Source of the DNA: Hippasteria phrygiana
Taxonomy: Eukaryota > Echinodermata > Asteroidea > Valvatida > Goniasteridae
DNA length: 64,000 bases
Direction of reading: 5' to 3'
Assembly: GCA_037893225.1 (NCBI GenBank)
Contig: JAZGUH010000122.1
Coordinates: forward strand, 682,001-746,000
Shown: one piece after another, positions 38,901 to 51,200 of the stretch
Numbering within the stretch: the first letter of the stretch is position 1
Layout: each line of letters starts with the position of its first letter
Notes under the pieces: generated by a model
The model's database searches: none
Told to the model about the DNA's origin: nothing
The model's input: only the letters and a program-made list of their open reading frames with translations
Made by a program: the position numbers and the translations under genes

Positions 38901-41900
38901 TTATCTGGATGAATTTATTCCTCTCTTGGTCCCAACCGTAAATCACAAGAATCCTAGTCTAATGCCAAGTAAGCCAATTTTACGAAGAATTTGTTTTTCT
39001 CTTCTCGTTAGTAATAGTCTGAAAAAAATCCACTGCCTAGTAAATTCCCAAATTCCCTCATTATCTAATTAAAGAAATTCTATGGGTAACAGCGCTTATT
39101 ATCTGCTTGTCTTGAATTCACTAACTAGCTAGTCCATCCGTAAACAAGACAAAAAAATGAAGCATTGCTTATTGCTTGCATCATCCATTAATTTAAACAA
39201 TCTGAAAATCTTTTTCAAAAATTTACGGAACTCCCAAACACGTTCTCAGCAGATTTCAGGAGGAAATTTAATACGATTTATGTCCATATTTCTTTTAATC
39301 TAACAAAACACGATCTCCTACCTATGTCATTAAATTAACAGGCCTTTGAAAAAATGCTTCCTAATAAATGGCCATTTCAAGATAAGAATAAAATTTGTTG
39401 CATTATGATATTCATCTTCCTGTATAGTGCAGAAACCTCCGCTGGAGTACATGTATACTCGCGCACATTATTATATCTTGTGTTATCTTTGGTGTATATG
39501 AAAACAAAAAAATTCTGAGCCCCGGAGCATATATTACGTACCCTTCATCAGTAATATTCCAAAGATTAAGTTTATTTTGGGTTCTCTAGTTTTTGGCGAG
39601 CTGCAATACAGATGCGTGCCTATTTGTTTTGTTATATTAAAATGGATAGAATGAGATTCGGATGGAGACGGGATTGGATTAATATTAGTTGTAGTGAGGA
39701 TGGAGGTGGTGTGGGGCATCCCCCTCCCGCCTTTAGCAGCGAGCCATGACGGCTTTGCCGCAGAAAAAAGAACGAACTTCAAAGATTTAAGGGGAAATTT
39801 ATTTTCGGTTTTCTGATTTGGGAGGAAATATGCATTGATTGTTCTCATTTATTCAGTCTACGACCATTATATTCTTAGGCTAAATATAAATGTACGTTAC
39901 ACTTAATAAAATAAAATACTTTTGAAAAGTCCTGGTCTTCATTTTTAGGAGGGGGTACTGGAGGGGGTACTGGACTTATGCTTAGTTCTTGTTTTCGAAG
40001 GAAATAAACTGTGGAAGACTTCTATGTTACTTGAGAAATGGACCTATCAATGAATTTCAAATGTTTTAATCAGAGCCGAAAAAAAATATTTTTAAAGGTT
40101 ATACTTCTAATACTATTGTTAACATTGTTATAACAGTATTTTTATGAGGTTGGTAGACATGGTATAAGTTAAACATGAATATGTATGAAGCTATACACGT
40201 ACGTCACAAGCTAATTGTCTAGGCAATATTGTTACTATGGACACGCCGTCAGATCTGAAATTCCCATGTTTGGGCGGTCCCCTGGAATGTTAGCATCACC
40301 TCATTGGTGAAGCAATATCGTCGTCATAACGACTTGACTGTTTTTCGCTAGGAAAAGTTTCTACACATATTCTTGGCTATGAGCCAAACTGCCTACGTCT
40401 GTCTTTTGACGCGCCAAGACGATTGTTTAGAGTTAAGTTGCCAACGGCTGTTTAGTGTGCTAACTCATTCAGCTTAGACTTAGGAAGGAATTTTCAATAT
40501 ATTTTTTTCATACCACGTTCATAATTTAATCAAAGAAAGTAAGAATGATTGCAGATGTTAAAGTAACATAAATCATCCAAGTATAATTCGTATTATGTTT
40601 GCCTCTGGTACTGCAGTTTTTGGAGTTTTAAATCTGTGCAACTAGTGGGGTATTCTGAAAAATGGAATAATCACATTGTCAGGGTCCACTTGATAATGTA
40701 TTTAATACACAGTACACACTTTACTGAATCTGTTTTGTTTATTATCAGATACTGCCAGCTTAGGTGTTTTATGCTAAAATGTCGACACATTAAAATCTTC
40801 ATAAACGATGCAAAAATTAACTGGATATGTTTTAAGCTCAACAAAGAAATTTGGCAAAAGTACATGTACATCGTTCAGCCAATCATAGTAATCTGATCAG
40901 AAATCATGTTCACACTTTCAAATTCTTTTTCAGGAAGGTTGTATACGTAAAGCCAGCGTCAAAATCATTAAAAAAATAGATTGTTTACTAATGCTGATAA
41001 TCCTGATAATAACAGAAGGCTTCGAAATAGTAAAATGGAATGGTAAAATAATTGGAAGTGTCATAATAACCACAACTCCTATTGTCAAGAACGAACGAGT
41101 CCGTGCCCCTACAATGTAGTACCGGTATATTAAACCATGGAGTTAGGAAACTCCATGATTAAACCATAGAGCTCTATGGTATAACTGAGCATAGGCCGAC
41201 AAACTGTAGTCATGTATAGGCTGTAACATCTGTTGGGGTTCTTGGCTTGACACTCAATGTCAAGAGTCGAGTCCATTGCAAGTTTCATCAGCCCGTCGTG
41301 ACGGTGCAGCATTGTTTGCAACTACAGAGCTCAAAATCCGCCTGCAAATTCACAGGCACAAGGAAACGGGAGAGATCGAGAAGGTGCGTGGCGCACGCTG
41401 TTCATCATGTATCGTTCATGTATCGCCCGGTATGTAGCATGATGACCGTACACTGCGTGCGGCGCGGGCAGCACTAGCAGCCGGCCCCACACTTGTACAA
41501 GTACAAATGTATGGTACTGTACTTTATGCATCTAGCACAGTACATACGCACAGCGCATAGGGCCGGCAGGCCCTGAACATGTACAATGTACATGTACGTA
41601 CAATGGGGAGCACGCTCTTGGTGCGTGATACGAGTTCATTGCTTTCTTATTTGGTTGCCCTAAACTTGACCCGAAACTGAAACAGCCGTCAGCACGTGTT
41701 GCAAGTCTCGGAGTCATCCTGGGAATTTCCCACGCACAGGTAAACCAGACAGAGCAGAAACTCGCCGTTCCCAGGCAACATAATTACCATGGCAACATAA
41801 GAATTTGATATTTACTAGAGTGTTGAAAATTTTATTTTTGTCAAATACATTTTCCTGGGAATATTTCGACAAATATAATACAATTAACTGTTTATGGAAA

Positions 41901-44900
41901 CTGATTTGAAACAACGGACAGTGTAGGCCTACATGTACGTACCTAACCCCCCAACCTAAAAAGGTAAAATTGCGCCATATTTTGAAGACGGATTCAAGAT
42001 CGAATAAAATGTTATCATCCTCTCAAAACAATGCTGGATAGAATACACAATGTCAAACCCTCTGTTCCCCTTTCCGTCTGTATCCAACCATGGAGGAAGA
42101 ACAGTCCCAACACCGGATAAATTACCCCCAACAATCAAGGGGAGCCCGTGAAGAAAGAAACTATACTGAAATTTGTTGCACGCGCCCAGCCCAATTGGAT
42201 ATGGGAGGCGCAACACGGAACCATTGACCAATGAAAATAAATACTATACGGCACGCAAAAAACAATTAAGCGAAGCTGGCATTACTTTTAATTCAACCGT
42301 AACTTGAGAAACAAAAAATGATACTTTAAGAGTGAACAATGGGCTGCATAAAAACCCTGGGCTGGAGTCAGCGTAAGTTTCGCAAAGGCAAAAAAAATCC
42401 GCTGAATTATTGACATGAAACCCTCCAATTATTAAAAAAAAATGTACCCGGGTTAGATTACAATGAAGTATTAACATAACTGCTCACAAACATCGACACA
42501 GTAAAAACAAAATAAGTTAGTTTACAAAAATCGTTAAGCTAGATTTCCGATGTGTATGGAAAAAAGTGTGAACGGTCTGTGTATTTCTGGTGCCTGCCCT
42601 AAATGAACTGTGAACAGACTGCAGAAATCTGAGAACGAAATTCAATCTCACCTCAAGGTGGCGCTCTTCTCCTTCTGTTTCATCTGCGTTGAGAGTAGTG
42701 GTGAGACCGTGGAGCCGTGGAATGCAAAGGTTTGGTAGAGGCTCTGGGGGAAGCGATATCGGCTGCAGAACTTGCGGAACAACTCTACCTTCTCTGCACC
42801 CACTTCCTCGTCGAATGCAATCTTGATCAGCTGAGCAGGGTTGGAATAAACACATCTATTCATTTTCGGCTTTACGTGATTTGTAAGTTGTAAAGAGATG
42901 TTTGTCTTTCACGATTACACAGTGATACGTTGGTCTCTGTCAACACCCAATTTAGGGAGGAGTTGTTAATCTGTGGTCGGGCCAGGCCTTTGAAAAGCCC
43001 AGCCATGCCCGGGCCTTCCGGCTTTTACTCTTGCTATTGTGGGCCACAAATCACCTAACAATAGAGCATCAACTAATCAATAAAGCCCGGCCTCTGCCAG
43101 GCCCGGCCTCTGCCAGGCCAGGCCTGGTTGTAGCCCCTCCCACACTAATCTGTACCCATTCACGGCTGGATCAAAAGATGCCTCAGCTGTCAGTCAAGTC
43201 TGGGTGAACAATGGGAGCCGGCAGTTTATTGTGTACAACCAGGGGATTATAGAAGCCCAAAGGCCTGGGCGTTCCAGGGGCTTAGCCAGGCTTTTCAACG
43301 GCCTGGCCTGAACACAGATTAACCACTCCACCCTTAAACTTGTCTTGATGGTCTGATAACGGGTATTTGTGACCTGTTCCCACGACATGGGTGGAAAGTC
43401 GCACAATTTGAAGATCAAGATTATGGTATTTCCTGAAAGTACAGGTTCAAAACCTTCGGCTCGGGTCATTATCAAGCGTCCAGGCCCCAGGGCAGTTTTA
43501 AACGTACTTGTTTCAAACCAGAGTTGGAGTCGAGTCCCTGCAAGTACTTTCACAAGTACTTTCGCAAGCCCAGTCAGAAGTCCTTTCATAAAGCTGGTTA
43601 CATGTAACTGGATGAACAATGACAAAGGAATGCCTTTGTCAAAGCTCATTTGAATAGCTTGTGATTGGGATTAGGACTGGAGGGCTTGTGATGGACTTGC
43701 AGGGACTTGCAGGAACTTGTGATAGACTCGAATGGCCCGGCATATATATTTATTCTCATTCATAAAAAAAACATTTTTGGTATAATTCACCTCCGAAAAT
43801 TATAAATTTCCGCCAATTTTGTTCAAAGATTTTACCTTGCTTTGTAAAACACCCCTTTAGCTATTTAATGGTTCATGCCTCACGGGAATAGTGCTAAAAA
43901 AATTCTGATATGGAAATTGATGCGCGCGTGACACGCGAGTGCAACGTGGCGTGATGTGGCAAAGAACGCAGCATTGCCGGTGTAGTGTGAATTTATGCGG
44001 ACTCATCGGTCGTATTGCATTTGCGTAATTAGGAGAGTGACTGGTCGCGCGAGTGTTCAACCAACAGAAAGGACCAGATTTGTTGAGGAGTCTAAAAAAA
44101 GTGTTTAAAACCGGTTGGTGTTTTATCGGCAGTTTAAAATTTTCAGTTGTGTTTCTGCTTCTAACTCAGAAAATCCCATAGTGCAAATTTCCAGAAAATT
44201 TGCAACTGGCAATGGCGACAATGACGCAGAAGTTCCCTACAAAAAATACTTGAAATGCATTATAACTGTGAATAAATTACAGCAGTCACAATGCAATACC
44301 TGGAAGGTGACAGATCGGAGTTGGAGTCCCTCGGACATAAACTGCTCAAGGTGGAGTGAGTTGGCAAGGCTGGCCACATTTATCTTCTTCTCCTTGTACA
44401 GCGCCGAGACAGGGAAGCTCCTGGTTACGACTTGCTCACAAGCTACGAGAACCAGCAAATAATGTTCAAATTAGGCCAACAAAAATTACTTGTGTTGCCC
44501 TCTGCGACCGGACCTAAAAGTCACAAGTCGGGGCCCCTTTTTAAATTTGTATTTATTTTTTAACCCTTTTAAGCCGAATGACGCCAAATACCGCAAAAAC
44601 AAATTTGCCACCAGGCCGGATGACGTCTATACACGCCATTTTCTGCATTTTCAATCCGTTGTTGGATTATTGTGTATGTTACGCTTGGCTGCACAAATCT
44701 CTCGTGTCCGTTTTGCTTGGCTGCACAGGCAGCCCCGGCGCCTCACTATAAAAAAACGTACTAAAGGGGTAAAGGAATTTTCAAAATCTCACCTTTTTCC
44801 CGCACAATATGAACAGGTTTCATTAAAAACATTCTCTTTAAATACAGCTACGAGGGCACAATCGTGCATTTCACCATCTCACTTTTAAATAAGCTTAGTT

Positions 44901-47900
44901 TTTGCCTTCCGACTTACACGACATGTAGTATTGTTTAAAAAAAATAAAATCTTTTTTAATCAACCGACCTGATTTTTTTTTTTTTTGGCCTAGCTGGTAT
45001 AACGTTTTGAACAGAATCAAGTTCCTTGCCTTTGAGAAAGAACTCAAGTTTGAAATGTCAGGCAAGCTAAAAAAATCAGGTCAATCGAGCCATTTATCAT
45101 CAGTTTAATTAATTTATAGCCTTTTGACTGTTGCCACATAGCAAGTGTCCCTGGCTATCAACTGGCCTACCTTTAACCCCTTGTGGTCAGCTGTTATTGA
45201 TGGAATGACAGGGTACCAGCCTCTCACTGAAAGGGCTGTGCAGCCAAGCGTAAACGCGAACAATAGGCGCCACACTGAAAAGAGTGCCCCTCTATTCATA
45301 GCACGCTAAGCCCCCCCTTTCATATGAATGAAAGCTTTGTTTGAAAAAGCCCCTTCTATTCATTCAGGGGTGAGATTGGCAAAAAAATAAAAAAATAAAC
45401 GGAATCCACATAAAAATCCATGAAAAATCCACGAGGACACCAGATCAACTTTATAGTTTGCATATTTTGCCTAAAGGCACACCCTTAAAATATCAATTTT
45501 TATTGGTCTATATACACTTTTCACAGGTACAAAAACACCTTTAGGACAACACCTCAGGAATTCCAGATTGCAACAGAGATTCTTAAAAAAATACTGAAAT
45601 CCCGCCAAAAAATCTTGAAATCAGGAAAAATCCTGACAAATCTCACCCCTGATTCATTACACTCCCATTCAAGAACAGTATAGTTGAAAAATGAATGGAT
45701 TGTGTATGAGCAGGAATGCTGCTATTCACGTCAACCGGCTCAGGTGTCTTGACTCATACCACGGCTATGGCCATCGTCTTTGTGAGGTCACGAAGATTTA
45801 AAATATGGCTGTTACAATTTACCCTGGGTATCAATGGGAGTGCCCTTGAAAATAATAACCCTGTATGAGGTCAGGAAGATAACATTTTGAAATGTGGGTG
45901 AGAAGTGTCTTGCACAAGTTACAACTTACCCTGGATATCAATGGGAGTGCCCTTGAATATAACCCTGTACGAGGTCAGGAAGATTGCACCTTCGGCAGGG
46001 AGGTAGGCAGGTCCTCCCATCACCCCTCCCACCCCATCCTCTCTTCCGTCCGACAGGAGATATCCTCGTAAGCCATCCAAAACCTTTTCCTCTCCTGGGA
46101 GTAATGTCGGCTTGAGAATCTTGGGCTGTGAAATGAATAGAATAGCTTACTTGGGAATATAGTTCCAAAAATCTTGATCTCTTCTGGCAGCATCAAAACA
46201 TCTTGAAAATCAACGCTTATATAATAATAATAATAATTAAGGCATTTATATAGCGTTCTTACACAAGTGGTATCACAACGCTTTACATCGAGAAGAAAAA
46301 AAAAAAAAAAAAAAAACAACAACAACAACAACAACAAAAACAAAAAAAAAACAACAAAAAACAACAAAAAAAACAAAAACAAAAACAAAAACAAAAACAA
46401 AAACAAAACAACAACAACAACAACAACAACAAAAATATGAGGAGCAACTTTACTTTAACCCTAACGTCACCGAATACTACAGAATACTACTTGAGTAAAC
46501 TGTAGTATGCAGTACTTTTAGTACACAGGCCTATGAGAATTGAGTAGTATTTTGTACAGTGTACTGTACCCCAAGGTGAATGCCAAGGACGTTAGGGTTA
46601 ATGTATGGGATGAAAATCCATTCTTTCCCATGACTTTCCCACATGGTTAATTAATTAATTAATTTATTTATTTATTTATTTATTTATTAATTTATATTTC
46701 TTTACCCAGGGTGTGCCCAAACAGTTTAAAACTGGTTTCCATTGGGGCCCTGCATACAGTTTTAATTAAAAAGGAATATTTACACGGATACAAAAACTTA
46801 ATATTTACAGAAACAGAAGAATATTTACACAAATTTAAATTTATATAAGATTTTCAGCTTTCCAGTATAAGCCTATTGCTGATTTACTGGATGGGCGAAA
46901 AACCCACGAAAAAACTTTTTGGGGAAAAAAAAAACAAGAAGAATTTCCCATCCGGCTCCAAATTAACGTGGCAACCAAGTTCACAACTCCGTAAATCAGT
47001 GCAAATGACAGAAATATCGCTATTATGGACAGAGCTGTAGTCGAGTCCCTGCAAGTCCTTTCAAAAGTCCTTTCGCAAGTCCAGTCAGAAGTTTTTTTCA
47101 TAAAGCCGGTCACAAGTATTAAACTGGATGAACAATGACAAAGTAATGCCTTTGTCAAAGCTCATTTGAATAGCTTGTGACTGGGATTTAGGACTAGAGG
47201 GCTTGTGATGGACTTGCAGGGACTTCTGATGGACTTGCAGGGACTTCTGATGGACTTGCAGGGACTTCTGATGGACTTGCAGGGACTTCTGATGGACTCG
47301 ACTACAGCCCTGCTCATGGATGGCTCTACGTAGCTCCGATTTACATGTGCCTCAAGATTTTACGGTCCTCATCAATTCTTACCTTCTTGATTGGAGGAAG
47401 TCTCTTGCTCTCGCGGTTAACAGCCTCCAACGTCTCAATGTGCATAGCAACCATTCCTGTACGACAATGTAAAGTTCATTATTCCGCAAAACAAAAGATA
47501 ACATTCAAGTGACACATTGTGACCCAACCCATGTGATGTGATGCAGCAACTCCACATCACATCACTTACACTCCTGAGGACGGACAGAGCACACTGTCCG
47601 AAACGTCGAGTTGCACACTCATCCCGGTTCTTTTCAGAACCACACATCTTCCTGGAAGAGATTGATTTCACAGGGTGTTACCCGCAATCTCAGTCTTTCT
47701 TGAATCTACACATACCCGGTATCATCGTGTGGAGGTTCTTGAGATGCTCGCTAGCAACTCCTGCCTCCGTGCACACCTTATCCACAAATCTGCAGATGAA
47801 CTTGATGACCTGGTGCGACACGTCGTGGCTGCTGCTGTCAAAATGGTTGTCAGCGTTGTAACTGTCGCTGCCACTGACACTACTGTAAACAAAGATAAAC

Positions 47901-48237
47901 AAACAAGACAATACAAGATGTAAAATTAGTTTTAACTCCTTGGGCACGGTATTTTACGGGAGACGTCGGGGTGTTGCGGCGGTTCTGGCAGCCAAATCGA
48001 ACCGCTACAATGTGTTTGTGCAGTCAAGCGTATCATAAACAATAATCCAACAATGGATTGAAACTGCACAAACAGCGGCCAGTGGAGTCATCCGGTCTGG
48101 TGACACTGCTTTTTTGCACCCACAGGCGTCATCCGTACGCAAGGGGTTAACATGCGGACTTGACTGAAATACAGGGTCTTATCTGATGAGGTAACGTCAA
48201 TGATAGGCGATTGTGGAGTTTAGGACACACCCACCCC

Positions 48238-48272
<35 letters not shown>

Positions 48273-51200
48273 AGTGTTCGATTTAGACGGGTGCACGCAT
48301 GCACTGGTGCATGTACTTTTTCCTCTGTGCACGTAAACCTCTGGTACAACGTGCACGCTGTGCATGTACTTTTTTAGGCCTGTACGTACGTACCTGCTGG
48401 TATATTTCCCCATGTTGAACAACGTATCAACGCGCACCCGATTTATTGCACGCAACGATCGACATGATGTGTGCGTGCCTGCATATTACCATCGTTGTAG
48501 TCTCGGTCAAGTGCAAACAACCGCAACCGATCTGCTACCATATTATTCCCAATGTACAATGTACATGTACGTACACGCAGCTAACGTTGACTTGAGAAAA
48601 GACTCGTTAACCCGGCCCCCGCGACCTGGGGTTAGAGCAATTGATCAATAAAGCCAACCCCAAAAGCGCATCTGCGCGTGCGCGTTGCTTTGTTGCTAGT
48701 CTTGGTCAAGTGCAAGCAACCGCACTGAATGCCACCGTCTTATTCCCAGTGTACAATGCATGTACACGCAACTAACACGAAGCGAAGGTTGTCTTGAGAA
48801 ACGACAAATGCGTGCGGCACATGCATTGTACACAAGACATGCAAGACAATGTTTTTGACAGCTCACGTGTGATTTGGGCGTCCATGGTATAATTTATCAG
48901 CTGTTACTATAAATCAACAGTGTCAAAATAGAAACAAACGCTCGTCTTTAGTGCCGCAAGGAAGCCAACTGAAGGTAAATGTCGTAGTACTCCAACTACT
49001 CAACAAGTATAGCCTTGTCCGAGTTGTCATCAACCCGGCCCCCGATCCTTCCTGCCCCAATTGCCGGCGCGGCCTCGGCCCCCGGCCCGATTCGCGATCT
49101 CTCGGTGGCCGGCCCTGATATTAAATTTTAGCGGAACCGAGCTCAGTCCCGGCGGGTCCGATCCCGGTGGGCCCGATCTCATAATGCTGTACACGTGGTG
49201 ATTTCCATCAAAAGAACAAATTATTCCTCCGTTCTTCCGGTAAGGAAAAAGTGACGTCATCACGATAATATCGCAATATTTTGGGCCGATATTTCGGTAT
49301 CAAAATATCGAACAGTCTTCCGTGGAACATGATACTACAGTAGTAACGTAACTTCGGCTTCGCCTTCGTCTTCTCGCGATCGTGTCAGAGATTGCTAATT
49401 ACCACTGATGAAATAAACAAACCATCATATCCTTCATACTTCAGATCGCCTTGCCCGTGCCGCCCCTGACAACCCAATATTGGCTTATAGGCGCCCCGCA
49501 ATCTACGAGACCTGATTGTTCGAGCCGAGGTCCCCACCTTGGCTGCATCCCCTCCCATACAGCATGGTACTTTTAAGTGCGATTCCAGGTGTGTTGTTTG
49601 CCAGACTCACATGCAGGAGTCTGACTCCTTTTCTGGCCATTCATCTGGAACTACTCACAGAACCAATGGCAACATTACTTGCAACACCTCTAATGTCATA
49701 TATCTCATTTCTTGCAGGGTTTGTGGTATCCAGTATGTCGGGGAGACCAAGAACACGCTCAAGAAGCGTTTCTATGGCCATCGATCGACTGTAAACACCA
49801 AGAAAATTGACACCCCTGTTGGTCATCACTTCAACTTGCCTAACCATTCCATTTCTGATATGATTCTACAGGGCATAGAATCACTTTTCCACCGCAAGGA
49901 CTCAGTTCGCCTCAGCCGAGAGAAAGTTTGGATGAAACGTCTTCGGACTATTCAACCACATGGTCTAAACATCCAGGAAGGGAATGATTAACTTTTAATT
50001 TTTCCCCCATTGTCATTTGTTTACAGATTATCCTCCTGGCAAACCCTCTTGGGGTCTCTTGGCCAAATGGGATTGTCTTACCATTTCCTGTTTATCTTTG
50101 CCACTAACCACATTCCTTTGTCCAATTCCCCAGCTTCAACCTTCATCCTAATCCCTCCCCGCATTCATCCTTACCCAAACCTCTCTCTTTGATGTTTACC
50201 CACTGCCATGCTCCCTTGCATCCCTCTTTTGTGTTTCTCCACCCACCCCCTCATGCATGTGTGTTCCCTACATGTTTGTTTCTTGTACTCTGTCTTTTGC
50301 CTTTGAGAAAGAACTTGCTTAAGTTCGAAACGTCAGGCCAGCTAATTTTTTGAAATAAACAAACAGCGAATACAATTGTACAAAAACACATTTTATTTAC
50401 AAAGCAAAACAATACCCTTAACAGCACTATACATGGAATAGCTACATTTGAAAATTTGTAGGAATACACATTTTAAAACAACAAACCTATTGTTCTTTTG
50501 GGTTATGACTTGTGTGCACACTTTTTTGTGCATGTAAAATGTATTTTGTGCATGTAACTTTTTTGGTCTACATGCACCAGTGCATGCGCTTTTTTTTTTC
50601 TAAATCGACCCCCCCCCCCCTTTTTTTATTCTTAAAAAAAGTTGTCTTGCTCCAGTATAATTAAAAGAACGTTGTGTGAGGTGCAACCTCACAAAAAGTA
50701 GGAAAATAAGTAAGATCACAATAAAAAAACAGGACAAAAGTAGGGCTTTGGAGGACAAAATCGGGATAAAAGTAGGACTTTTGCGGGCTTTCAGGAGTAG
50801 TTTTCGTTGATACTCACCCATGTACTCAATATTTGCGCTCCGTCCTCAACTAAGCTCTTGGAAGTAAAGTTGCAGTTCTCCTGCACCCAAGCCCTTCATT
50901 GTGTGATTTCCATATGACAGCGTGTGTAACATTATGAACAATATTCAATGAGATTTCATTTTTCAGAGATGTGGAGAAAAAAAAGTAGGGAAAAGTAGGA
51001 GCAAGGTAAAAAACTAGGTAAAAAATTGGGGGGGGAAATAGGAACGAGTAGGAAAAGGTGGAGCAAGGTAAAAAATTAGGTAAACAAATTGGGGGGAAAT
51101 AGGAAAAAGTAGGAGCAAGGTAAAACATTAGGTTAAAAAATGGGGGAAAATAGGAACAAGTAGGAAAAGCTGGAGCAAGGTAAACAATTAGGTTAAATAA

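Larger units (their letters stand above)
48272..50608. mobile_element. hAT-like element hosting a Penelope fragment
   Basis: Left CAGTGTTCGATTTAGA then GCATGCACTGGTGCATGTA; right TACATGCACCAGTGCATGC then TCTAAATCGA (the last eight bases of the terminus are replaced by poly-C). A roughly 110-base interior segment (48495-48607) is duplicated at 48695-48806. Confidence 0.65.

Noticed and set aside
39534..39848. Transposase remnant inside the 4.3-kb element
   Set aside because: The longest frames (about 104 codons) show no DDE, Myb or nuclease motif that I can recognise.
49022..49210. CpG-island promoter at the GC-rich CCCGGCCC stretch
   Set aside because: It lies in a transposon-filled intron with no start exon on either strand, and the words CCCGGCC / CGATC are repetitive.
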